From positions 1 through 6,765 of the forward strand of contig NZ_JBASAD010000019.1 of the NCBI RefSeq assembly GCF_049650445.1: DNA of 6,765 bases, written 5' to 3'. Position numbers and translations under genes: made by a program. The notes beneath the pieces are model-generated. The model had not been told where the DNA came from and searched no databases. It worked only from the letters and a program-made list of their open reading frames with translations. This DNA comes from Castellaniella sp049650445. Its GTDB lineage: Bacteria > Pseudomonadota > Gammaproteobacteria > Burkholderiales > Burkholderiaceae_B. Positions 1 through 5,522 of this stretch are shown piece after piece. Position 1 is the stretch's first letter. Every line of letters starts with the position of its first letter.

Positions 1-892
1 CACCTGAGGAGCCGCCGCCGAAGCCGCCCCCGCCGCCGCCGCCGCCAAAGCCTCCGCCGAATCCACCGCCGCCACCGGAACCGCCCCCGCCGCCGCGCGG
101 AAGGCGGTCTGCGATGTGCAGGACACGGCCCAGGATGCCCAGCGCCAGCCCGGCCAGCGCGCCGATCACGGTCCACAGCAGGCTTTCGGTCAGCACGAAC
201 ACGAAGCCGCCCATCAGCAGGGCGCCGATAGGCGGCGTCATCACCAAGGCGAAGAACGTCAGGGGCAGGAACATCACGCGCTCATCGAGCACGTCGTCAT
301 CGTCGGAGGATGCCGGCGGCGGCAGGGGTTCGCCGGCGATCAGATCGGACAGGGCCGCAACGCCGGCTTCGATACCGCCGAAGGTGTCGCCCTCGGCCAG
401 ACGTGGCGTGATCCATTCACGGATGATCCGCCCGGCGTCCACGTCCGTCACCGCGCCTTCGAGCCCATAGCCGACCTCGATGCGCAGGCGGCGGTCCTGC
501 ACGGCCACCAGCAGCAGGACGCCGTCATCGACGCCTTTGCGCCCCACGGCCCATTGGTCGAACACACGGCGTGCATATTGTTCGATGGATTCACTGCCCG
601 TGGTGGGCATCAGCAGCACGAAGAGTTGCGAACCGTGCGCTTTTTCCAGTGCCTTGACCTGGCTCGTCAGCGACTGGACCTGTTCCGGCGTCAGCGCGCC
701 GGCCCGGTCCATCACCGGTCCGGTCCAGACCGGGACGGCGAGGATGCCGCCCGCGTCCGGCGCGGCGGTTCGCGCGGCTGGGGCGGGCGCGGATTGGGCC
801 GTCGAGACGGCGGGCGCCATGCCCAGGCCCACGCTCAGGCCCAGCGCCAGCAGGCCTTTGGCCAGCAGACAGCGCAGGCTCGGCAGGTTCAT
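1..892 (-). CDS. TPM-domain (YgcG-like) membrane protein with glycine-rich tail, 3' end outside window
   Basis: I translated this by hand; it runs leftward off the window edge, giving 297 codons without a stop. Residues 1-32 look like a Sec signal peptide: a hydrophobic Leu/Ala/Gly stretch ending STA before Gln33. Residues about 57-185 match the TPM domain: an amphipathic segment starting LTPEQVQSL, the strand SQLFVLLMPT, then WAVGRKGVDDGVLLLVAV and RLRIEVGYGLEGAVTD, which is the most diagnostic stretch of this family. Residues about 205-255 hold two hydrophobic segments separated by only a few residues. A nearly pure Gly/Phe/Ser tail follows from residue 267, as is usual in this family. The start ATG overlaps the lemA stop (ATGA), and AGGGA lies 8 nt upstream, so translational coupling with lemA is likely. 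Bacterial function is not established; plant homologues act in photosystem repair or respiratory-complex maintenance. Family assignment is firm; role is unknown. Confidence 0.93.
   Translation of the reverse strand, partial: MNLPSLRCLLAKGLLALGLSVGLGMAPAVSTAQSAPAPAARTAAPDAGGILAVPVWTGPVMDRAGALTPEQVQSLTSQVKALEKAHGSQLFVLLMPTTGSESIEQYARRVFDQWAVGRKGVDDGVLLLVAVQDRRLRIEVGYGLEGAVTDVDAGRIIREWITPRLAEGDTFGGIEAGVAALSDLIAGEPLPPPASSDDDDVLDERVMFLPLTFFALVMTPPIGALLMGGFVFVLTESLLWTVIGALAGLALGILGRVLHIADRLPRGGGGGSGGGGGFGGGFGGGGGGGGFGGGSSG
2..94 (-). repeat. GGC/GCC-rich low-complexity tract encoding the polyglycine tail of the TPM protein
   Basis: Residues 267-297 of the TPM protein are almost only Gly with interspersed Phe and Ser. 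On the plus strand this reads as CCG/GCC triplet runs, including an uninterrupted (GCC)5 at 32-46 that is part of a run of nine glycine codons. Gly-rich tails are typical of TPM/YgcG proteins. Pure triplet runs are slippage-prone, but a loss or gain of triplets would keep frame and change only tail length. Confidence 0.85.
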
Positions 893-1503
893 TTGCTTTG
901 TCCCTGGGGCAGGTCGAACTTCACTTCGGGGTCGCGCATGACGGCGTCGGCCTTGTCCAGGCCGTACTGGGCCTTGGGCTGGTAGCCGAAGATGCGGGCC
1001 GTGATCAGGGTGGGGAACTGGCGGACCGTCAGGTTATAGGTCTGCACCGCGCCGACGTAGCGTTCACGCGCCACCGTGATGCGGTTTTCCGTGCCTTCGA
1101 GCTGCGTCATCAGGTCGCGGAACAGGCCGTCGCTTTTCAACTGCGGATAGTTTTCCGAGACCGCCAGCAGGCGGGACAGGCCGGAGGACAGGGCGCCCTG
1201 CGCCTGTTCGAAGCGGGCCATCAGGGCCGGATCGTCCAGGTCGTCTGCGCTGACGCGGATCTGTCCGACGCGGGCGCGCGCTTCCGTGACCTGTTGCAGC
1301 ACGGTGCGTTCATTGACCATGTAGGCGTTGACCGAGGACACCAGCTTGGGCACCAGGTCGGCGCGGCGTTCGTATTGATTCAGGACCTGGGACCAGGCGG
1401 CCTTGACCTGCTCGTCCTGGCTCTGGATTTCGTTGTAGCCGCAGCCCGAGAGCAGCAGTGTCAGGGCTGCCAGCGCAGCCAGGTTCAAGTAACGTCGGAA
1501 CAT
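889..1503 (-). CDS. lemA: LemA family lipoprotein
   Basis: This is a 204-residue protein of normal LemA length. The N-terminus is a lipoprotein signal with lipobox LLSGC, Cys21 being the predicted lipidated residue; Gly follows Cys, so no inner-membrane Asp+2 retention signal is seen. The family's helical core is well preserved: NQYERRADLVPKLV (42-55), SENYPQLKS (116-124), QLEGTENRI (134-142), VQTYN (153-157) and the R-x-F-P turn (161-164). LemA proteins form an elongated helical bundle; their biochemical role is unresolved. The start is supported by AAGAGG five nt upstream of the ATG. The stop overlaps the start of the TPM-domain gene, a common pairing for LemA that suggests the two envelope proteins work together. 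The gene diverges from the autotransporter across a 252-bp spacer. The family call is secure; outer-membrane placement is inferred from the lipobox. Confidence 0.96.
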   Translation of the reverse strand: MFRRYLNLAALAALTLLLSGCGYNEIQSQDEQVKAAWSQVLNQYERRADLVPKLVSSVNAYMVNERTVLQQVTEARARVGQIRVSADDLDDPALMARFEQAQGALSSGLSRLLAVSENYPQLKSDGLFRDLMTQLEGTENRITVARERYVGAVQTYNLTVRQFPTLITARIFGYQPKAQYGLDKADAVMRDPEVKFDLPQGQSK

Positions 1504-1520
1504 CCGGACCTCTTGTGTGG

Positions 1521-1535
1521 CGCCCCGGTGGGGCG
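1521..1535. promoter_or_regulatory. Inverted repeat 1 in the lemA/autotransporter spacer (possible operator or lemA leader hairpin)
   Basis: CGCCCC (1521-1526) and GGGGCG (1530-1535) are perfect inverted arms around GGT. The element lies between the lemA -10 candidate and its ribosome-binding site, so it could form a hairpin in the lemA leader RNA or be a protein-binding site downstream of the promoter. It shares its arms with inverted repeat 2 at 1706-1726. No T-run follows it in either direction, so it is not a standard terminator. Confidence 0.4.
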
Positions 1536-1544
1536 GATGCGGCC

Positions 1545-1572
1545 ATTTTACGGTTTAACGGTGCGCGGTGAA
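1545..1572 (-). promoter_or_regulatory. Candidate sigma70-type promoter of lemA
   Basis: Reading the minus strand, TTCACC (1572-1567, four of six matches to the -35 consensus) is followed after 16 bp by TAAAAT (1550-1545, five of six matches to the -10). It would start transcription about 35 nt upstream of the lemA ATG. No better pair was seen in the spacer, but a hand scan in GC-rich DNA is weak evidence. Confidence 0.35.
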
Positions 1573-1705
1573 CTGGATTTGCCTGGGGACGGCCCGGCGA
1601 CAAAAAAGTGGGACGTATTCACCAGAGCCGGGACGCCCGCGCCAGAGATCGCCTTCGGTGAGCGCGTCTCGCCATGCAAAAATTTTGATGATCCTATTTG
1701 CCCGA

Positions 1706-1726
1706 ATTCGCCCCGTGGGGGCGAAT
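1706..1726. promoter_or_regulatory. Inverted repeat 2 upstream of the autotransporter (9-bp perfect arms)
   Basis: ATTCGCCCC (1706-1714) and GGGGCGAAT (1718-1726) are perfect inverted arms separated by GTG. The inner 15 bp (1709-1723) differ from inverted repeat 1 only at two loop positions. The right arm ends just before the GAGG at 1728-1731. In RNA it would be a strong stem immediately in front of a Shine-Dalgarno; in DNA it would be a dyad suited to a dimeric regulator. An AT-rich patch (about 1676-1700) precedes it. No regulator can be named from sequence alone. Confidence 0.5.
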
Positions 1727-1738
1727 CGAGGCCGGTGC

Positions 1739-1759
1739 ATGGCAGAACAATACTTATGA
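1739..1759 (+). CDS. Possible six-codon leader ORF (MAEQYL) overlapping the autotransporter start
   Basis: ATG at 1739 opens a frame of six codons, MAEQYL, ending at TGA 1757-1759. That stop overlaps the autotransporter ATG (1756-1758) in an ATGA arrangement. The leader has a good Shine-Dalgarno, GAGG at 1728-1731, seven nt before its ATG, whereas no convincing Shine-Dalgarno stands at the usual distance from ATG 1756. The arrangement is consistent with translational coupling: ribosomes load on the leader and re-initiate on the large gene. Such a short ORF can easily arise by chance, so this is a candidate only. Confidence 0.25.
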   Translation: MAEQYL

Positions 1760-4700
1760 ACTGTAGTGAAAAAAAGGTCGTCACCCTGCTGTTGTCGGCG
1801 GTGCTGGCAGGTGCCGCTCATGCCGATGTCACGGATCACGGCGATGGCAATTTCACGCTCAGCGGCAGCACCGCGCCCGCCTTCACTTACGGGGCCGACG
1901 GCGGCAGCGACAGCACGCCCGCCATCACCGTCGATGGCACGACCCAGCTGACGTATCCGAGTTTCAACAATCCGCTTTTCAGGATTGGCGGGCCGGACAA
2001 CTACACCGTGAATGTCGCTGCGGGTGCGTCCATACGGAACTCAGCGTCCATTGCCGTTTCTTATCCTATTTTTGTTTCAACCACACCCGGCAGCCTGACC
2101 ACTTACAACATTGCCGGCGAGCTCGTCAGCGTCACAGATGTCATCAGCGCCTTTGCCGATGGCGCGCCGCGTTGGGACATCAACCTGAGCGGCACGCTCC
2201 GCAATACAAGCGTCAACTCGCTGCTGACCGGCCAGGACGGTGCGGACAGGCTGACGCTGCAGTCCACCGGAACGCTGGCCTCGGCGAACGGCTACATCTC
2301 GCTGCGTGGCGGCAATGACGCATTCATCGTCAACGGCGGCACTTTCTCTGGTTTGAGCCTCGTGGATTTTGGCGCTGGCGACGACCTGTTGGAGTTCAAC
2401 GCCACGCCTGCCGGCACGACGCGCATGCTGGGCGGCAGCGGCACGGATACCGTGCGGCTGAGCAACAGCGGCAGTTTCTCCCTCACCGCGCTGGAGTCGG
2501 GCTGGGAACGCCTGGTCATGGACGGCACGGACTGGACCCTGAGCGGCAGCACGGCCAACACCTTCAGCGGCGGGGTCGCGCTCAATGCGGGGGCGTTGAC
2601 GCTGGACATCACGGACGGAAACACGACGAGCATCGCGGGTGAGCTATCAGGTTCGGGCGACTGGACCAAGACCGGCCTTGGCGTACTGGCGCTCACGGGC
2701 GATTCCTCCGCCTTCGGCGGCACCACCCGCCTCCAGGCGGGAACACTGGTGCTCGATGGCATCCTGGGCGGCACCATCGAGGCCTCTGGAAGCAGTGTGC
2801 TGGAGGCGGCCGTCGCCGACGCCATCGGCGGCTTCAACCAACAGTCGTTCTACGACAACAGCATGCTCAACGCGACGGCTGCCGGCGCGGTCAGCGGAGG
2901 TCTGCAGGAATTCTGGGATACGAGCCGGCTGAACGCCGGCGTAACTGACGCCATCGTGGGCGGCATGCAGGTATTCAATGACAACAGCGTGCTCAATGCC
3001 TCGGCCGCAAGGGCCATCGCGGACAGCTTGCAGGAGTTCAACGACAACAGCGTCCTGAACGCCACGGCGAACGGTGCGATCGGTGGCGGTTGGCAGGATT
3101 TTTATGGCAACAGCACGCTCAACGCGTCTGCGGTAAACGCCATTGCTGGCGGCACGCAGACCTTTGATGGCACAAGCAGGCTCAATGCCGGGGCTGAAAA
3201 CGCAATATCCGGCGGCATGCAGACATTTTATGAGGCCGGCACGCTGAATGTGCTTGCGACCAATGCGCTGGCAACGACGACCCATATCCGCTTCGTGAAA
3301 AACGTGGGTTCGCCCTCCAGCGGAATCGTGAGACTCAACGGCTTCAGCACGACCATCGGCCGCATCAATAGCCAAAATAGCGGAGCAGGTCTCATCACCA
3401 ACGATGGCGCGACCGACAGCCTTTTGTCGGTGGACACATCGGCCGGCGCTTCGGCATTTTCCGGCGTCATCCGGGACGGCGTTGGCGCCGGTACGCTGGG
3501 TCTGACACTCAGCGCAGGTGATCTCACCCTCAGCGGCACGAATGCCTATACCGGCGGAACGACTGTCAACGGCGGGCGGTTGATCGCCGGCTCGGCCGGC
3601 GGTTTCGTCGGCCATACGGCTTATGTGGTCAACGGCGGCACGTTGGACCTCTCTGGGCGTCACCTCACGATGTCCTCGTTGTCCGGCACGGGCGGGACGG
3701 TGGCGTTGGGTGGGGCCGCTCTGACGGTTGATCAGGCCGGCAGCGGCAGCTTTGGCGGCGCATTGTCCGGCTCGGGTTCCCTGTTCAAATCCGGGGCGGG
3801 GGCCTGGATGCTGACGGGGGATTCTTCCGCGTTCACCGGCTCCACGACGGTCAACGGCGGCACCCTGTCCGTCAATGGCGTGCTGGGCGGGTCCATGGCG
3901 GCGATGTCCGGCAGCGTGCTGGGCGGCACCGGCACCATCGGCTCGGCCGGTTCGCAGCTGTGGATCGACCCCGGCGCGGTGCATGCCCCCGGCAATTCCA
4001 TTGGCGTGCAGCATATCGTTGGGGACTACATCAACCACGGGATTTTGCAGATCGAAGCCAACCCCACGGCCGCCGACCAGATCGTCGTGGGCGGCGCGGT
4101 CGACATCACCGGCGCCACCCTCGATCTGGTGCTTTCTCCGGCCAGCCCCTCGGGGTGGACCGCCCTGGCCGGCCCCTTCACGATCATCGACAAGCAAAGC
4201 GCCGGCGCCGTGACGGGCACGTTCAACCCGATCACTCAAAACCTGCTGTTCCTCGATACGCTGATCAACTATGCAGGCGGCGACGGCAACGATGTCACGC
4301 TGCAACTCATGCGCAACAACCTGGACTTCGCTCAGGTCGGGGACACGCGCAACCAGATCGCCGCCGCCCAGGGCATCGAAAGCCTGGGCAGCGCCAGCGC
4401 CATCTGGCGCTCGGTCGCGCTGGCCGCCGACCCGGCCGCCACCCGGCAGGCATTCGATCAGTTATCCGGCGAAGTACACGCCTCGGCCCAGACCACGCTG
4501 ATCGAAGACAGCCGCTTCCTGCGCCAGGCCGTCAATGACCGCCTGCTGGCCGCCTTTGACCGCACGGGCGCAGGCGCCGATCCCGTCGTCACCTATGCCG
4601 ACGGCCGGCCGACGCCGGTGTCGGCGGACAGCGACCGCCCCGTGTTCTGGGGACGCGGCTTTGGCGCCTGGGACCGCACCGGCAGCGACGGCAACGCCTC

Positions 4701-5457
4701 ATCCCTCAGCCGCAAGACCAACGGCTTTTTCGTCGGCGCCGATGCACCGGTGTCGCGCCACGGTCGCGTGGGCGTCATCGCGGGGATCGGCAGCACGCAC
4801 TTCAACACGCAGGATCGGCTGTCCTCTGGATCGGATGACAACTACCATCTCGGTCTCTACGGTGGTACACGCTGGGGGGGCCTGGCCCTGCGCGCCGGAG
4901 CCGCCTATACCCTGCACGATCTGAGCACCAACCGCTCGATTGCCCTGCCCGGCCTCACGGGCCGCCTGAAGAGCGACTACACCGCCGACACCACGCAGGT
5001 CTTCAGCGAACTCGGCTATCAAATACAAGTCGGACGGATCGCGCTGGAGCCCTTCGGTAACCTGGCCCATGTAAACGTCCGGACCGACGGCTTCACGGAG
5101 CAAGGCGGCGCAGCCGCATTGACCGGCGACTCGACCCGCACCCAGGCGACGTTCTCGACCGTGGGCCTGCGCGCCTCGACCCGCTTCGACCTGGGCGGAG
5201 CCACAGTAACCGCCAAGGGCACGATCGGCTGGCGTCACGCCTTGGGCGACCGCACGCCAGACGCAGCCATGCGCTTTGTGGGCGGCGACGCCTTTACCAT
5301 CGGCGGCGCGCCGATCGGCCGCGACACGGCGGTGATCGGAGCCGGCCTGGACTATGTCCTGTCACAGAACGCCACCCTGGGCATTGCCTATGACGGCCAG
5401 TTCGGCGCGGGTGTCAGCGGCCAATCCATGCGCGCGGATTTCAATGTGAGGTTCTGA
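1756..5457 (+). CDS. Type Va autotransporter adhesin-like protein with beta-helical, repeat-rich passenger
   Basis: This is a 1233-residue surface protein that should be exported by Sec and carry its own passenger across the outer membrane. ATG 1756 is chosen because it gives a textbook signal peptide (KK at 6-7, hydrophobic core, cleavage after AHA at 23), although the frame is open far upstream. The passenger runs from about 24 to 854: four RTX-like Gly/Asp turns (159-234), a PATR-type unit (297-340), 21-residue tandem repeats (347-513), further PATR-type units (about 588-615 and 670-713) and a PGNSIG motif (745-750). A helical linker with the typical QLSGEVHASAQT sequence (902-913) leads to a barrel from VFWGRG (963) to the terminal Phe1233, about 271 residues. 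No cysteine occurs after the signal peptide, as usual for autotransporters. No protease or esterase motif was found, so adhesion or biofilm is a guess by analogy. Whether the passenger is cleaved cannot be read. Confidence 0.96.
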   Translation: MNCSEKKVVTLLLSAVLAGAAHADVTDHGDGNFTLSGSTAPAFTYGADGGSDSTPAITVDGTTQLTYPSFNNPLFRIGGPDNYTVNVAAGASIRNSASIAVSYPIFVSTTPGSLTTYNIAGELVSVTDVISAFADGAPRWDINLSGTLRNTSVNSLLTGQDGADRLTLQSTGTLASANGYISLRGGNDAFIVNGGTFSGLSLVDFGAGDDLLEFNATPAGTTRMLGGSGTDTVRLSNSGSFSLTALESGWERLVMDGTDWTLSGSTANTFSGGVALNAGALTLDITDGNTTSIAGELSGSGDWTKTGLGVLALTGDSSAFGGTTRLQAGTLVLDGILGGTIEASGSSVLEAAVADAIGGFNQQSFYDNSMLNATAAGAVSGGLQEFWDTSRLNAGVTDAIVGGMQVFNDNSVLNASAARAIADSLQEFNDNSVLNATANGAIGGGWQDFYGNSTLNASAVNAIAGGTQTFDGTSRLNAGAENAISGGMQTFYEAGTLNVLATNALATTTHIRFVKNVGSPSSGIVRLNGFSTTIGRINSQNSGAGLITNDGATDSLLSVDTSAGASAFSGVIRDGVGAGTLGLTLSAGDLTLSGTNAYTGGTTVNGGRLIAGSAGGFVGHTAYVVNGGTLDLSGRHLTMSSLSGTGGTVALGGAALTVDQAGSGSFGGALSGSGSLFKSGAGAWMLTGDSSAFTGSTTVNGGTLSVNGVLGGSMAAMSGSVLGGTGTIGSAGSQLWIDPGAVHAPGNSIGVQHIVGDYINHGILQIEANPTAADQIVVGGAVDITGATLDLVLSPASPSGWTALAGPFTIIDKQSAGAVTGTFNPITQNLLFLDTLINYAGGDGNDVTLQLMRNNLDFAQVGDTRNQIAAAQGIESLGSASAIWRSVALAADPAATRQAFDQLSGEVHASAQTTLIEDSRFLRQAVNDRLLAAFDRTGAGADPVVTYADGRPTPVSADSDRPVFWGRGFGAWDRTGSDGNASSLSRKTNGFFVGADAPVSRHGRVGVIAGIGSTHFNTQDRLSSGSDDNYHLGLYGGTRWGGLALRAGAAYTLHDLSTNRSIALPGLTGRLKSDYTADTTQVFSELGYQIQVGRIALEPFGNLAHVNVRTDGFTEQGGAAALTGDSTRTQATFSTVGLRASTRFDLGGATVTAKGTIGWRHALGDRTPDAAMRFVGGDAFTIGGAPIGRDTAVIGAGLDYVLSQNATLGIAYDGQFGAGVSGQSMRADFNVRF
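2230..2457 (+). repeat. Four RTX-like Gly/Asp turns in the passenger (residues 159-234)
   Basis: Four nonapeptides resemble the GGxGxDxUx pattern of RTX calcium-binding repeats: GQDGADRLT (159-167), LRGGNDAFI (183-191), FGAGDDLLE (205-213) and GGSGTDTVR (226-234, an exact match). The key Asp residues are 164, 188, 210 and 231, spacings of 24, 22 and 21. In RTX proteins the nonapeptides are contiguous; here one occurs per about 22 residues, which fits one turn per coil of a beta-helix. Calcium binding is inference only. Confidence 0.6.
2644..2775 (+). repeat. First PATR-type passenger repeat (residues 297-340)
   Basis: The segment begins LSGSGDWTKTG, continues through LTGDSSAFGGTTRLQAGTL and ends at DGILGG. 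This is the pattern of autotransporter-associated beta-strand repeats, which form part of the passenger beta-helix. A close relative lies at 3763-3894 (LSGSG, LTGDSSAF, GGTLSVNGVLGG) and a more distant one around 3517-3600. The two LTGDSSAF codon strings (2692-2715 and 3811-3834) differ only at synonymous third positions. Confidence 0.75.
2794..3294 (+). repeat. Array of 21-residue (63-bp) tandem repeats in the passenger
   Basis: Six exact-length 21-residue units start at 2860, 2923, 2986, 3049, 3112 and 3175 (residues 369-494). A 22-residue degenerate unit precedes them (2794-2859) and a decayed 19-residue one follows (3238-3294). Shared positions are S1, L3-N4-A5, A10, I/V11, mostly G13-G14, Q16 and F18, with a D/G and N/T ending. 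Unit starts read SMLNAT, SRLNAG, SVLNAS, SVLNAT, STLNAS and SRLNAG. The units differ much more in DNA than in the conserved residues, so the array is old and kept by selection on structure rather than recently expanded. About 21 residues fits one coil of a beta-helix. I cannot name the repeat family. Confidence 0.9.
3763..3894 (+). repeat. PATR-type passenger repeat, second close copy (residues 670-713)
   Basis: It starts LSGSGSLFKSG, contains LTGDSSAFTGSTTVNGGTL and ends at NGVLGG. It aligns along its whole length with the unit at 2644-2775. It leads into SVLGGTGTIG and then PGNSIG (residues 745-750), the usual C-terminal passenger context before the linker and barrel. Confidence 0.75.
4642..5454 (+). 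other. Autotransporter beta-barrel (translocator) domain, residues 963-1233
   Basis: It begins at VFWGRGFGAWD and ends MRADFNVRF, with terminal Phe preceded by alternating hydrophobic residues, the signal read by the BAM machinery. Strand-like segments include GFFVGADAP, GRVGVIAGIG, YHLGLYGG, LALRAGAAYTLHDL, TQVFSELGYQI, IALEPFGNLAHV, TVGLRASTRF, VTAKGTIGWRHAL and TLGIAYDGQFG. Length and order match the autotransporter domain family (PF03797). The domain inserts into the outer membrane and lets the passenger pass. Confidence 0.93.
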
Positions 5458-5510
5458 ACTCGCACTGCGATCCGGGCGATAAAAATCATGGCGGGCGCAT
5501 GGGCGGCCTG

Positions 5511-5517
5511 CTACTCT
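5511..5517 (+). promoter_or_regulatory. Weak -10-like element just before the araC-type start (possible leaderless start)
   Basis: The 65-bp gap between the autotransporter stop and ATG 5523 has no recognisable terminator or Shine-Dalgarno. TGC followed by TACTCT (5512-5517, with TGC at 5509-5511) resembles a poor extended -10. It would place the transcription start at or next to the A of ATG 5523, meaning a leaderless mRNA. No -35 is seen. This is weak and offered mainly because nothing else explains initiation here. Confidence 0.15.
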
Positions 5518-5522
5518 GCAGT

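Noticed and set aside
116..985. Plus-strand open frame of 289 codons at the left end
   Set aside because: It is the complement of the TPM gene and the lemA end; its product is Gln/Arg/His-rich with no domain, while the minus-strand reading gives a clear TPM protein.
1521..1535. Inverted repeat as a rho-independent terminator
   Set aside because: No T-run follows on either strand, and it sits between a candidate promoter and a start codon rather than after a gene.
898..1755. Upstream extension of the autotransporter frame into the antisense of lemA
   Set aside because: The frame is open by chance. ATG 1756 gives a signal peptide ending AHA, and the upstream part mirrors lemA.
1548..1839. Minus-strand frames across the spacer
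   Set aside because: They have no family resemblance and overlap the autotransporter signal-peptide region and the spacer; not supported as genes.
2860..3237. CRISPR-like array
   Set aside because: The 63-bp periodicity is in frame, with diverged units and no unique spacers; it is a protein repeat.
2647..4305. 552-codon open frame on the minus strand inside the autotransporter gene
   Set aside because: It is antisense to a protein with clear domain structure; the product is rich in Arg, Gly, Ala and His without domains. Long antisense frames are expected in GC-rich genes.
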